A DNA stretch of 64,000 nt from JANJUB01 sp964586225 (GCA_964586225.1 CAZPHD010000001.1:124001-188000), one strand, 5' to 3'. Positions 15,881 to 25,141 are shown, counted from the stretch's first letter. A program made the numbers and translations. Notes: generated by a model not told the origin, from the letters alone.

Positions 15881-15923
15881 CTGACGAGCGAAAGGGGTCG
15901 GCCCGTCTCACATCATACGACGG

Positions 15924-16661
15924 ATGAGGCCGGGTTCGGTTCCGATGAGGTGTTCTGTGATCGCTTTAGCCGCACTGACGTTGTCGCTCGCTTTGGCCTG
16001 CGCGCCCGCGACTCCCGCATGGGAGGATCCGACGGTGCCCGTTGATCGCAACGGCGAAGGCTGGTGGAAGCAGCGCTTCGAAGCCAAGCGTGACGTCAAA
16101 TCCTACCGCGTTGCCTTCCTCGGAGACTCGATCACCCAAGGCTGGGAAGACGCCGGACGCGCGGCTTGGGACCAGCATTTCGCTCCGCTGAACTCAGCGA
16201 ACTTTGGCTATAGTGGCGATCGCACCTCGCACGCGCTCTGGCGGATGGCGCAGGGTGAAGTCGTGGGCGGCAAGCCTACCGTCGCCGTCGTCATGATCGG
16301 CACGAACAACATCGGTCACCGCGTGAACACGCCGGCGGAGACCGTGAAAGGAATCCGAAGCGTGCTTGACGCCATCCGCAAAGCTTCGCCCGGCACCAAG
16401 ATTCTGCTCGTGGCTGTGCTCCCGCGCGATCCGAAGCCCGACGGTGAGTTCCGCAAAGGGGTCGTGGAGATCAATGCCGCTCTCGCCAAGTTCAACGACC
16501 GCAACGTGACCTACCGCGACTATGGCGACGCGTTCCTGAGTGCTGACGGCTCGCTCCGCATGGACCTCATGCCCGACGCGCTCCATCTCAATGAAGCGGG
16601 CTACAAAGTCTGGGCGGAGCGGCTCATTCGGGACGTGCGTGCGCTGCTGCCTCGGCAATAG
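15924..16661 (+). CDS. SGNH/GDSL-family hydrolase, probable lipoprotein
   Basis: A 245-residue exported esterase or acetylhydrolase. SGNH blocks are all visible: FLGDSITQGW (nucleophile Ser), NFGYSGD (Gly), IGTNNIG (Asn) and DALHLNEAGY (Asp-x-x-His). This arrangement resembles platelet-activating-factor acetylhydrolase-like bacterial enzymes that act on acetylated sugars or lipids. The signal sequence ends LSLALAC, a good lipobox. The first ATG (15924) is listed, but the ATG at 15945 gives a more conventional signal peptide. The 3' end overlaps the convergent ilvC gene by 38 bases. Confidence 0.85.
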   Translation: MRPGSVPMRCSVIALAALTLSLALACAPATPAWEDPTVPVDRNGEGWWKQRFEAKRDVKSYRVAFLGDSITQGWEDAGRAAWDQHFAPLNSANFGYSGDRTSHALWRMAQGEVVGGKPTVAVVMIGTNNIGHRVNTPAETVKGIRSVLDAIRKASPGTKILLVAVLPRDPKPDGEFRKGVVEINAALAKFNDRNVTYRDYGDAFLSADGSLRMDLMPDALHLNEAGYKVWAERLIRDVRALLPRQ

Positions 16662-17622
16662 CGGCTCGCAATTCGGTTCCGACGTCTTCAAGGCTTGAAT
16701 CCGCTTCGGCCTGGCGCAGGGCTCGCAGTCGCGGCTTGCCGTCCTGCGCTTCTTGCACCCAACCCTGGGCAAACTCGCCCGACTGGATGCGGTCCAAGAG
16801 TTGGCGCATCGTGGCACGGGTTTCGTCGGTAACCAGACTCGGCCCCGCAAGATAGCCTCCCCACTCGGCGGTGTCGCTGATCGCGCGGCGCATGTCGGCG
16901 AGGCCACGCTCAACGAGCAAATCCACAATCAGCTTCGTCTCGTGGACGCACTCGAAATACGCCATCTCCGGCTGATAGCCTGCCGCGACGAGCGTGTCGT
17001 AACCCGCCTTGATGATGTCGATGATCCCGCCACAAAGCACGGCCTGCTCGCCAAAGAGATCGGTCTCGGTCTCCTCGGCAAACGTTGTTTCGAGCACCAG
17101 ACTACGCGCATATCCGCAGGCGGCGGCGTAACCCAGCGCGGTTTCCAACGCCCGTCCGGTGACATCTTGGTGGATCGCCACCAGCCCCGGCACGCCCGAA
17201 CCCGCCAGATAGCGTTCCCGCACGCCTCGTGCCTGCCCCTTGGGCGAAACGAGAGCCACGTCGACATTGTTCGGCGGCCGGATCGAGCCGAATCGAATCG
17301 CGAAGCCGTGGCTAAAGAGCAGAGTCTGCCCAGTTCGGAGCGAAGGTGCGATATCGGCGGCGTAGATCGTGCCCATGTGCTCGTCGGGCAGGGTCAGCAT
17401 GAGCACGTCGGCTTGGGCGACCGCGTCAGTGATCTCCAGAACCTCGAATCCATCCTCGCGGGCCCGGTCGGCACTCGACCCCTCGCGCTGGCCGATGATG
17501 ATGGCCACGTCGCTGTCGCGCAGGTTCAGCGCTTGCGCCCGGCCCTGGTTGCCATAGCCAAGCACGGCCACGCGTTGCCCGACCAGGGGCTCCTTGGGAA
17601 ACTCATCAAATCGTCTTGCCAT
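16624..17622 (-). CDS. ilvC: Ketol-acid reductoisomerase
   Basis: IlvC converts acetolactate or acetohydroxybutyrate to the dihydroxy acid in valine, leucine and isoleucine synthesis, using NAD(P)H and Mg2+. At 332 residues it is the class I size. The cofactor loop is VAVLGYGNQGRAQALNLRDS (about 18-37), followed by FSHGFAIRFG and VALVSPKGQ. The C-terminal knotted domain has FAEETETDLFGEQAVLCGG, with the metal-binding acidic residues, and YFECVHETKLIVDL. No ilvB, ilvN or other branched-chain genes are adjacent. Its 3' end overlaps the convergent SGNH hydrolase gene. Upstream lies a four-copy 11-base repeat. Confidence 0.95.
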   Translation of the reverse strand: MARRFDEFPKEPLVGQRVAVLGYGNQGRAQALNLRDSDVAIIIGQREGSSADRAREDGFEVLEITDAVAQADVLMLTLPDEHMGTIYAADIAPSLRTGQTLLFSHGFAIRFGSIRPPNNVDVALVSPKGQARGVRERYLAGSGVPGLVAIHQDVTGRALETALGYAAACGYARSLVLETTFAEETETDLFGEQAVLCGGIIDIIKAGYDTLVAAGYQPEMAYFECVHETKLIVDLLVERGLADMRRAISDTAEWGGYLAGPSLVTDETRATMRQLLDRIQSGEFAQGWVQEAQDGKPRLRALRQAEADSSLEDVGTELRAAIAEAAAHARPE

Positions 17623-17628
17623 ACGCTG

Positions 17629-17672
17629 TCATCACGGGTTGATCACCGGTTCATCACCGGTTCATCACGGGT
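17629..17672. repeat. Tandem 11-base repeat, four copies
   Basis: Four units of TCATCACSGGT (TCATCACGGGT, TGATCACCGGT, TCATCACCGGT, TCATCACGGGT) lie head to tail immediately upstream of ilvC. They sit in the divergent gap, so they could bind a regulator of ilvC or the operon starting at 17771, or be simple slippage products. Confidence 0.8.
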
Positions 17673-17755
17673 TTCGAATCAGGATGACACAGGTATGAAG
17701 CGGTGAGGAAGCCTGGATCAGAGGGTAGGTTACCGCTCGCACGAGGCCTCACGGG

Positions 17756-17761
17756 TAATCT
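17756..17761 (+). promoter_or_regulatory. -10 hexamer of the dehydrogenase-ABC operon
   Basis: TAATCT ends 9 bases before the ATG at 17771; no Shine-Dalgarno sequence is visible. Confidence 0.4.
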
Positions 17762-17770
17762 CACCGTCGC

Positions 17771-18655
17771 ATGAACCGGGTGGGATTCGTCGGGTTGGGG
17801 GTCATGGGTGGACCCATGGCGGGGCATCTGCTCAACGCGCCTTCCCTCAAGACGCATCGTCTTGAGGGCGTCACCGTGTGGAACCGCACCGCCGCCAAAG
17901 CCGATCCTCTGCGCGAGCAAGGCGCGCACGTGGCCGACACGCTGGCCGACCTCGCGAGCGAATGCTCGGTCATCATGCTCTGCGTTAATCGCACCGAAGA
18001 CGTCAACGAGTGCCTCGATGCGATGCTCCCCACGGCTCAGCCGGGCACTTTGTTTGTCGATCACTCCACGATTTCGCCTCCGGGCGCGGAGGCCATCCAT
18101 GCGCGGCTAGTCACGGCCGGCCATCGGTTCCTAGACGCGCCGGTCACCGGCGGCAGCATGGGTGCTCAGAAGGGCACGCTCACCATCTTCTGCGGCGGCC
18201 AAGCCGACGACTACCAGCGCGCCTTGCCCTATCTTCAAGCGTACGCCAAGCGGCCCGAACACGTGGGCGGTCCCGGTGCCGGGCAGATGATGAAGATGGC
18301 CAACCAGATCGCCGTCGGCGGGGCTTTGCTCGCCCTGTGTGAGGCGCTGGCCTTTGCCGACCGAGCCGGGCTGGATATCGGCCAAACGCGCGAGCTTCTC
18401 GCGGGAGGCGCGGCAGGAAGCTGGGCGTTCGACAACTACGGCCCGAAGATCGTCGCCGGGGACTGGTCACCAGGATTCTCGATCAAGAACCAGCGCAAAG
18501 ACTTTGCCTACTGCTTTGAAGCCGCCGATCGCGTGCAAGCTGCCTTGCCCGGAACCGAGATCGTCGACCGACTGCTCGCCGAACTCGACGATGCCGGATA
18601 TGGGGAATGGACCACCGCTGCTCTGTTTGAAGTCCTGCGGAGGGGTACGGCCTGA
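17771..18655 (+). CDS. 3-hydroxyisobutyrate dehydrogenase-family oxidoreductase
   Basis: A 294-residue beta-hydroxyacid dehydrogenase. It has the N-terminal Rossmann motif GFVGLGVMGGPMAGHL, the substrate-binding block FLDAPVTGGSMGAQKGTLTI (about 118-137) and the catalytic Lys in GAGQMMKMANQ (about 175). The family includes 3-hydroxyisobutyrate, tartronate semialdehyde and glyoxylate/succinic semialdehyde reductases; sequence alone does not decide the substrate. Its stop overlaps the next ATG (TGATG), so it is translationally coupled to a nucleoside/simple-sugar-type ABC transporter. That is an uncommon pairing and suggests it handles an imported compound. Confidence 0.85.
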   Translation: MNRVGFVGLGVMGGPMAGHLLNAPSLKTHRLEGVTVWNRTAAKADPLREQGAHVADTLADLASECSVIMLCVNRTEDVNECLDAMLPTAQPGTLFVDHSTISPPGAEAIHARLVTAGHRFLDAPVTGGSMGAQKGTLTIFCGGQADDYQRALPYLQAYAKRPEHVGGPGAGQMMKMANQIAVGGALLALCEALAFADRAGLDIGQTRELLAGGAAGSWAFDNYGPKIVAGDWSPGFSIKNQRKDFAYCFEAADRVQAALPGTEIVDRLLAELDDAGYGEWTTAALFEVLRRGTA

Positions 18656-20148
18656 TGGGCATCGCCGTGCAGATGCGCGGCATCGGTAAGTCGTTTGGCG
18701 CCGTTCGCGCCCTCGACGACGTGCATCTTGAGGTCCAGGAGGGCACCATCCACGCGTTGGTCGGCGAGAACGGAGCCGGCAAAACGACGCTGATGCGAAT
18801 CCTCTACGGCGCGATTCCCGCCACCGATGGCACCTACGAAGTGGCCGGTCAACCGCAACGTTTTCGCAACTCTGCGGAGGCCATTCGCGCGGGCATCGGG
18901 ATGGTCAGCCAGCACTACAGCATCATCCCCGACCTGACGTGCTTGGAGAACCTGATGCTGGGGGCGGAGCCGGGGTGGATGATCGGCAAGGGCACCGCCA
19001 TCGACCGCGCTTCGACTCTCGCTCAACAGATGGGGTTTGAGTTCGATTGGTCGGCGCCCGCGTCCACACTCAGTCCCGCCGGTGCGCAGAAGCTCGAGAT
19101 TCTCAAGCTGCTTTGGCGACAAGCGAAGATCATGATCCTCGATGAGCCGACCGCGATGCTCTCGCCCGCCGACAGCGACGCGCTGTACGACAGCCTGAAG
19201 CAGCTCGTGGCTCAAGGTGCGACGGTGATCGTCGTTACCCACCGCCTGCCCGAGGTGATGCAGCATTGCTCAGCGGTGACGGTGCTTCGGGGCGGAAAGC
19301 TGATCACCGCCAAGCCCGTCGCCGACACGAACCCGGCTGACCTAGCGGAGCTCATCGTCGGTCACGCCGTTCTGCCGCCGACCGCTCGTTCGGTCGCCGA
19401 CAACGCCGAGCCGTTGCTTCAGGTGCTGAACCTCACCGTGAAGGGCCATCGCGGCGACGATGCTGTGAAGGCGGCCTCATTTGAGCTGAACAAGGGCGAG
19501 GTCGTCGGAATCGCAGGGGTCGATGGAAGCGGGCAACGAGAGTTGTTTCACGCGCTGATGGGTTCAACCCCATTGAAGCATGGCGAGATTGTCTTGGGGA
19601 ACTGGTCGTTGCACGATCGACCGATCTCGGAGCGCCTGCGCATGGGCGTCCGGCTGATCCCGGAGGACCGTCATGAAGAAGGGGTGGTCGAGGAGTGGTC
19701 GCTGGAGCAAAACGCGGTGTTGGGTCTGCAGCGCTTCCCCCCGTTCGCCATGGGGCCGTGGGTGAACGACGAGGCTCGCCACCACGGTGCGACTGAGATG
19801 GCGCGCCGATTCAATACCCGTCATGGTGGCATTCACCTCCCGATGTCCAGCCTCTCGGGTGGCAACCAACAACGCTTTGTCGCGGGCCGAGCCTTGTATC
19901 TGACGCCTCGCTTGATCCTCGCCTTCCAGCCCGCGCGTGGTCTCGATATCGATGCGACGCGACAAGTGTATGAAGGCATTTATGAGGAGTGCCAGAAGGG
20001 GGCGGGTGCGCTGGTCGTCAGCTTCGACCTTGACGAACTCCTGCAATTCTGCGACCGGATCATCGTCATGAACGGGGGCATCTTGACGAAACCGGCGGGC
20101 AAAGATCGAGCGACGATTGGACGGCATATGGTGGGGGCCACGGCTTGA
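18655..20148 (+). CDS. ABC transporter ATPase, YufO/simple-sugar-nucleoside family
   Basis: A 497-residue double ATP-binding protein that would power import through the two following permeases. Domain 1 has Walker A GENGAGKTTLM, Walker B IMILDEPTAM and a weak signature (LSPAGAQKLE). Domain 2 has a degenerate Walker A (GVDGSGQREL), a good signature LSGGNQQRF and Walker B LILAFQPARGLD. A degenerate second Walker A is normal for the YufO/RbsA group. The ATG overlaps the preceding stop, and its own stop overlaps the TTG start of the next gene. Likely substrate class is nucleosides or simple sugars; no binding protein is encoded alongside. Confidence 0.9.
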   Translation: MGIAVQMRGIGKSFGAVRALDDVHLEVQEGTIHALVGENGAGKTTLMRILYGAIPATDGTYEVAGQPQRFRNSAEAIRAGIGMVSQHYSIIPDLTCLENLMLGAEPGWMIGKGTAIDRASTLAQQMGFEFDWSAPASTLSPAGAQKLEILKLLWRQAKIMILDEPTAMLSPADSDALYDSLKQLVAQGATVIVVTHRLPEVMQHCSAVTVLRGGKLITAKPVADTNPADLAELIVGHAVLPPTARSVADNAEPLLQVLNLTVKGHRGDDAVKAASFELNKGEVVGIAGVDGSGQRELFHALMGSTPLKHGEIVLGNWSLHDRPISERLRMGVRLIPEDRHEEGVVEEWSLEQNAVLGLQRFPPFAMGPWVNDEARHHGATEMARRFNTRHGGIHLPMSSLSGGNQQRFVAGRALYLTPRLILAFQPARGLDIDATRQVYEGIYEECQKGAGALVVSFDLDELLQFCDRIIVMNGGILTKPAGKDRATIGRHMVGATA

Positions 20149-21134
20149 AAATCGGCGTCTTGCTGGTCGTGGCCGTCGCGTTGGTCTATGCCGCGTTGGC
20201 GATCGTCGGCGTCGCGCCCGGTGCCACACTCCAAACTCTGTACGAAGGCACACTGGGCTCGGGTCGGGCGATCGAGGGCACGCTGAAGCACTTCACGCCC
20301 CTCCTTCTGGCGGGAATCGCGGTGTTCTTTGCGCTTCGAGCGGGGCTGTTCAATATTGGCGTCGAAGGGCAGTTTACGGTTGGGGCGCTTGTGTGCGCGG
20401 TGATCGCACTGCGCATCCCAGGCTTCTTGGGATTGGTCGTTGGGATCGCGGTGGCGGCCCTCGCCGGGGCGCTCTGGGCGTATCCTGCCGGTTGGATCAA
20501 AGCGCGCCGCGGCGGCCACGAAGTGATCAGCACGATCATGCTGAACAACATCGCCTACCAGCTCTCGACCGCGCTGGTGGCGGGTCCGTTCAAGGATCCG
20601 AAGCTCCAGGGCACGACCACGGCTTCCCTTGATCCGTCGCAAATGTTGCCTGCGTTCGGTAGTCAACCCAAGATTTCCATTGCGCTGATTCTGGCGGTCG
20701 GCCTTGTGATCGCCCTCTGGCGGTGGCTCTCGCGTACTGTCGCGGGCTACGAACTGCAAGCGACTGGAGCGAACGCCAAGGCCGCGCTTCTGGCGGGCGT
20801 GGATGCGCCGAACGTGACGATCCGCGCGATGGCGATCTCGGGCGCGATCGGCGGCCTGGCCGGCGCGCTGCAAGTCGTCGCTTACGAAGGTCGCTTCTTC
20901 GCGGGGTTCAGTTCGGGCTACGGATTCGATGCGCTGGGGGTGGCGCTCCTCGCGGGGGCAAGTCCTCTGTTGCTCTTCCCGTCGGCAGCGCTGTTTGCAA
21001 TCCTCGCCAAGGGCTCAACGGCCATTCAGGTGCTCCATAGCGTGCCCAAAGGCATCAGCTACGTGATCCTTGGGCTCCTCATTGTGATTTTTGCTGCGGT
21101 GCGCTACCGCAAGGTGCCGGTGAAGGAATCGTGA
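20145..21134 (+). CDS. ABC transporter permease, YufP-like
   Basis: A 329-residue membrane protein of the BPD_transp_2 family with about eight to ten helices. Diagnostic segments are FALRAGLFNIGVEGQFTVGA and GHEVISTIMLNNIAY, which are typical of nucleoside-importer permeases. The TTG start overlaps the ATPase stop as TTGA. It pairs with the next permease to form the heterodimeric channel. Confidence 0.88.
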   Translation: MKIGVLLVVAVALVYAALAIVGVAPGATLQTLYEGTLGSGRAIEGTLKHFTPLLLAGIAVFFALRAGLFNIGVEGQFTVGALVCAVIALRIPGFLGLVVGIAVAALAGALWAYPAGWIKARRGGHEVISTIMLNNIAYQLSTALVAGPFKDPKLQGTTTASLDPSQMLPAFGSQPKISIALILAVGLVIALWRWLSRTVAGYELQATGANAKAALLAGVDAPNVTIRAMAISGAIGGLAGALQVVAYEGRFFAGFSSGYGFDALGVALLAGASPLLLFPSAALFAILAKGSTAIQVLHSVPKGISYVILGLLIVIFAAVRYRKVPVKES

Positions 21135-21976
21135 ACGAGCTGAAGCTACTCATCGAGGGCATGGTGATCCTCAGCGCGCCATTGATCCTGGCCGCCATCG
21201 GGGGCTACTTCAGCGAGCGAAGCGGCGTGATCAATATTGCGCTGGAAGGCAACATGCTGATCGCAACGATCACGGTATGGCTCGTGACCCTCGCCACGGG
21301 TTCGCCCATTCTTGGGCTCGGGGCGGCGCTGGGCGCGTCGGTGTTGTTCAGCCTGACGCACTGGTTGTTGACCCAGCGCTACAGCGTAGACCCTATCGTC
21401 AGCGGCATGGCGGTCAATGCGATCGCGTTCGGTGCGGCGAACTACCTCGATAAGCAGTTCCGTTCGACCTCCGACGCGTTCAAGAGTCTGCCGCTCACCC
21501 TCTACTGGGGGCTTGCGATCGTTCTGCCGTTTGTGGTGTGGTGGTATGTTCGCTCGACGAGGGGTGGATTGAGGCTTCTTGCCGTGGGGAGCGATCCCGA
21601 CAAGGCCCGCCAGATGGGCGTCTTTCCCCAACGCATTCGGTTCGTCGCCCTGATCGGAACCGGTCTATTATGCGGACTTGCGGGTTCGCTACTCGTGAGC
21701 AACGTGTCGAGCTATTCCGACAACATGACCGCCGGGCGAGGGTTCATTGCGCTTGCGGCGCTGATTCTTGGCGGTTGGCGTCCGCTTCCGACGCTCGCGG
21801 CGTGTCTGGCGTTCGGATTCTTCTATCAGTTGCAGATTCAGCTTCAGGGTCGTGATATCTTTGGATTCATGCCACCGCGTGAGTTGTGGCTGTGTCTGCC
21901 GTACATTGCCACGTTGGTGGCGTTGAGTGGATTGTTGGGGCGGAATCGAACGCCCGCTGGATTAGGAAAGCCATGA
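21131..21976 (+). CDS. ABC transporter permease, YufQ-like
   Basis: A 281-residue second permease of the same importer, with about eight helices. It carries the characteristic FSERSGVINIALEGNMLIA block near the N-terminus and SVDPIVSGMAVNAIAFG. The GTG start overlaps the stop of the YufP-like gene by four bases (GTGA), and its stop overlaps the following ATG. It would form the membrane channel together with the preceding permease. Confidence 0.88.
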   Translation: MNELKLLIEGMVILSAPLILAAIGGYFSERSGVINIALEGNMLIATITVWLVTLATGSPILGLGAALGASVLFSLTHWLLTQRYSVDPIVSGMAVNAIAFGAANYLDKQFRSTSDAFKSLPLTLYWGLAIVLPFVVWWYVRSTRGGLRLLAVGSDPDKARQMGVFPQRIRFVALIGTGLLCGLAGSLLVSNVSSYSDNMTAGRGFIALAALILGGWRPLPTLAACLAFGFFYQLQIQLQGRDIFGFMPPRELWLCLPYIATLVALSGLLGRNRTPAGLGKP

Positions 21977-23202
21977 GTGTGATTTCTCTCGTCGCCGTGT
22001 TGACCTTGGCCCCCGCGCCGACCTTTAACCAGTTGGCCGATCGGTGTATCAGGGTGCACAAGGCCGCGAGCCAGGGTGCGTTTGCGGTGACGTTTAGTTC
22101 CACGGGCACCGACAACAATCGAAGCGGCACCTATGAGGTGGCCTACCGCCGCCCCGACCGTCTCCGCTTTCGGGCACGGATGGTGCCCACCTCGAAGGTT
22201 GGGCCGGTTGATCAAACGTTCATGCTCCTTGGTCCTGCTTTCTACGGCATCGACCACAACGCCGCCTCGATGCTTCAGCGCAAGGCTGTGGCCAGTGGCA
22301 CCCTCACAGAACGTTTCCAATCCGCGCTAACGCTCGATGAACCCATCCGAATTGCTGCTGACGCCGTCGGGCTGGAGCTGTTCCTGAGTCCTATGCGGGA
22401 GTTGACGGGGTGGAAAATCACAGAGCGAGGCGATCGCCAGGAAGCGATTGCACTCACACCAACCGGTCGTTTTGAAGTGGTGTTCTCCAAATCAAGCGGC
22501 CGATTGACTTCCGTGGCGATTCGAAGCGGAGCGGCTGGGCTGCGATGGGCCTATTCGAACTGGAAGTCGAACCCCGGGAGCTTCAACGCACCGACCGGAC
22601 TTCGCAAGGTGACCGAGTTCTTCGAACCACCCCCCTTGCCTACGGCCGCCGACAACCCAACGCGTGATCTGCTCGCCGCGACCTTCGGGGCTTACGGACG
22701 ATTGCGCCACGTGGCCTACCGAGTCTTGGATGGTGATCAGGCGACCAACGTCTGGGTGAGTGACGGTGCCGCCCGCCAGGTGACGGCTCGAGGAGAGTGG
22801 ATGTGGAAGGCGGGCAATCTTCGCCTCGCTCCAAAGGGAACCGGTGCTCAAACGGTAAAGGCAAAGTTGGCTGATGCCGAGACCCGAGTTACTCAGATGG
22901 GCATGGCACCCGAACCGATGCTCAAGCGTTTTCTGAGGGGTCAGAATCCGCTCCACGCGATGTGGAAGTCCGATCTCAAGGCGCGCATCGCGGGGCAGGT
23001 CAATGTGGGTCAGATGCAGGGCACGATCCTTGAGTTGACGGCGCAGGGCATCCGAATCACGGCGATCATCGATCGACGCACGAGTTTGATCCAATCCTTG
23101 ACGACGGACAGCCTCGATCGGGCCGGCAAGGTCGTTACGTCGAGCGAACGGCGGTTTACCTACGTGTCGGTGGGCAAACCGCTACCGACGCTCGGCCGCT
23201 AA
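21973..23202 (+). CDS. LolA-like exported protein
   Basis: A 409-residue exported protein whose first half resembles LolA/LolB-like folds (outer-membrane lipoprotein sorting). After a short signal come a helix, then strands such as AFAVTFSSTG, GTYEVAYRRPDRLRFRAR and GRFEVVFSKSSGRL, the alternating pattern of a half-barrel. The second half (about 220-400) repeats a similar pattern, so two tandem domains are possible. The ATG overlaps the permease stop (ATGA), which makes it the last gene of a five-gene coupled operon. An in-frame upstream extension lies entirely inside the permease gene and is rejected. Function is inferred from weak resemblance only. Confidence 0.65.
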   Translation: MSVISLVAVLTLAPAPTFNQLADRCIRVHKAASQGAFAVTFSSTGTDNNRSGTYEVAYRRPDRLRFRARMVPTSKVGPVDQTFMLLGPAFYGIDHNAASMLQRKAVASGTLTERFQSALTLDEPIRIAADAVGLELFLSPMRELTGWKITERGDRQEAIALTPTGRFEVVFSKSSGRLTSVAIRSGAAGLRWAYSNWKSNPGSFNAPTGLRKVTEFFEPPPLPTAADNPTRDLLAATFGAYGRLRHVAYRVLDGDQATNVWVSDGAARQVTARGEWMWKAGNLRLAPKGTGAQTVKAKLADAETRVTQMGMAPEPMLKRFLRGQNPLHAMWKSDLKARIAGQVNVGQMQGTILELTAQGIRITAIIDRRTSLIQSLTTDSLDRAGKVVTSSERRFTYVSVGKPLPTLGR

Positions 23203-23232
23203 CGCCGGTTCGAGCCAACCGGCGACGGCGGG

Positions 23233-25131
23233 TCACTTCACTTGAGCTAGGAACTCGAGGAACCGTTCCTCACTTTGCTCCAGCCCTTGGTGAATCTTCT
23301 TGATCTCGCCCTGCGGGGTGATGAGCACATACGTTGGGTTGAGCGTCACGCCGGTCAGTTCCTTCTGGAGCTTCTGCCGCTCCTTGTCCATCGGGCGGTC
23401 AGTGTACAACTCGACCATCACGAACTCGTCGAACTTCTTGACGACACTTTCCTTGGTGAACATGTTGCGCTCCATCCAGCGACAGTTCGAGCAGTTCACC
23501 CCCGTGAAATTCACGAACATTGGCTTGCCGGTTTCGGCGGCGAGCTTCTTCGCCTCCTCGTAGTCCTCCAGCCAGCGGATACCGCCGTGCGCCACGCCCG
23601 CTGACGTGCCAGGGTAGGGATCAGGTGGGGCAAACGAATCGAACAAGCCCAGCGATCGGCCCTGAATGCCCGCCAAGCAAAGGAACGCGAGCACAAAGGT
23701 GCCGACGCCGAAGCCGCGGCGGACCCAGCCGATCTTGGCTTCACTCTGGTGCGGGAAGATCAGCCATCCCAACATGTAGAAACCGGCGATGAACAGAATC
23801 GTCGCCCAAAGCGACAGGAATACGCCGCGCGTGATCAAGCCCAAGTTGAACGCCAAGTCGGCGCTCGACAGGAACTTCACCGCCGCGACCAACTCTAGGA
23901 AGCCCATGAACGCCTTGACCACCGAGAGCCAGCCGCCCGACTTGGGCATCTTGGCCAGGTACTGAGGGAATAGCGCGAGCAAGAAGAACGGAATCGCAAA
24001 CGCCGACGAGAACGCGATCATGCCGAAGATGGGATACAGCATGTCGCCCCCAGCCGCCGCCGCCAGGATCGTCCCCACAAACGGCACCGTACAGGTAAAT
24101 GTCGTCAGCGAGAACGTGAGACCCATGAGCAGCGGCCCCCAAATGCCGCCCTTTTGCGCGCCTTGGTTGGCCTTGTTGACCATCCACGAGGGCAGTGTCA
24201 GCTCAAACAGACCGAACAGGTTGAGCGACAGGAAAACGAACAGCGCGAAGACAAGCAGGTTCACGCGCCCGTTGGTCGCCAGGTCTTGGACGCCCGTGCT
24301 ACCAAAGACCAGTGTCACGATCAAACCCAAGAGCGTAAATGTGCCTATGATGCCAAAACAGTAGAGCAGGGCGTCTCGGTAGCTCACCTTCTTGCCCTCC
24401 TGCGTGCTCTTCGAGAAGAAGCTGACCGTGACGGGAATCATGGGGAACACGCAAGGCGTGATCAGCGCGGCCATGCCGGCCAAGAACGCCAACAGCATGT
24501 AGCTGAGGAGGCCGCTGTCGCGAGCCTTTTCGATCGCAGCCTGGGTTTCGTCGACGGGTTCGCCACTACCTCCTTCGGTCACCTTGGGGTCGTCCTTAGG
24601 TTCAACCCAACTGGCGGGCTGCTGAGGGACGGTCGTGAGCGGGGCGGCAAACTCAGGCCGAGCGTCGCCCTCGCCCGACGTGAACTCGATTTTGACCTCG
24701 TCGAATGTCGGGGCTAGGCAAATGCGGTCATCACAGGCTTGGCTGGATGCGACCACGGAGATGGTCTGCGGCCCCTTGCTCGTGATCTTGACCGGCACCG
24801 CAAACGAGACTTCGCCCTCGTGCATGCCGCGGATGTCGCCGACGACGTCGGGCTTCATCGCGGGCTTCGGTTCGATCGGGTCGCCGACGACTTCAACGCC
24901 GCTGCCGGTGACTTCGAAGGTCGTTGGCAGACCGCCTTCCGGCTGTTGAAGCGAGTAGATGTGAAACGTCTTGTCGACGGTCGCGGTGAGTACGAGTTGG
25001 GCGTGCTCGCCAACTCTGGCATCGGCGGGGCGAATTTCGCCCTTCCATCGGACGACGGACTCCTGCCCGAGCGCCAAGACAACGAAGAGCATGAAGATGC
25101 TCACCCACACGAACCGCAACCTGCCGATCAT
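23233..25131 (-). CDS. dsbD: Thiol:disulfide interchange protein DsbD
   Basis: DsbD moves electrons from cytoplasmic thioredoxin through the membrane to periplasmic reductants. The 632-residue protein has a signal sequence, then an N-terminal beta domain with cysteines in SSQACDDRICLAP. About eight membrane helices follow, with the redox pair in TPCVFPMIPVT and FTCTVPFVG. The C-terminal thioredoxin domain has NCSNCRW (CxxC) followed by ERNMF. The ATG at 25131 is preferred: GGAGAGG lies just upstream, TAGGAT lies 10 bases away, and an upstream extension would overlap the neighbouring gene. With the VKOR fusion, the window encodes both an oxidising and a reducing periplasmic thiol pathway. Confidence 0.93.
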   Translation of the reverse strand: MIGRLRFVWVSIFMLFVVLALGQESVVRWKGEIRPADARVGEHAQLVLTATVDKTFHIYSLQQPEGGLPTTFEVTGSGVEVVGDPIEPKPAMKPDVVGDIRGMHEGEVSFAVPVKITSKGPQTISVVASSQACDDRICLAPTFDEVKIEFTSGEGDARPEFAAPLTTVPQQPASWVEPKDDPKVTEGGSGEPVDETQAAIEKARDSGLLSYMLLAFLAGMAALITPCVFPMIPVTVSFFSKSTQEGKKVSYRDALLYCFGIIGTFTLLGLIVTLVFGSTGVQDLATNGRVNLLVFALFVFLSLNLFGLFELTLPSWMVNKANQGAQKGGIWGPLLMGLTFSLTTFTCTVPFVGTILAAAAGGDMLYPIFGMIAFSSAFAIPFFLLALFPQYLAKMPKSGGWLSVVKAFMGFLELVAAVKFLSSADLAFNLGLITRGVFLSLWATILFIAGFYMLGWLIFPHQSEAKIGWVRRGFGVGTFVLAFLCLAGIQGRSLGLFDSFAPPDPYPGTSAGVAHGGIRWLEDYEEAKKLAAETGKPMFVNFTGVNCSNCRWMERNMFTKESVVKKFDEFVMVELYTDRPMDKERQKLQKELTGVTLNPTYVLITPQGEIKKIHQGLEQSEERFLEFLAQVK

Positions 25132-25141
25132 AAACCTCTCC

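Noticed and set aside
17629..17672. Short CRISPR-like array
   Set aside because: Units are 11 bases and contiguous with no spacers; no cas genes nearby.
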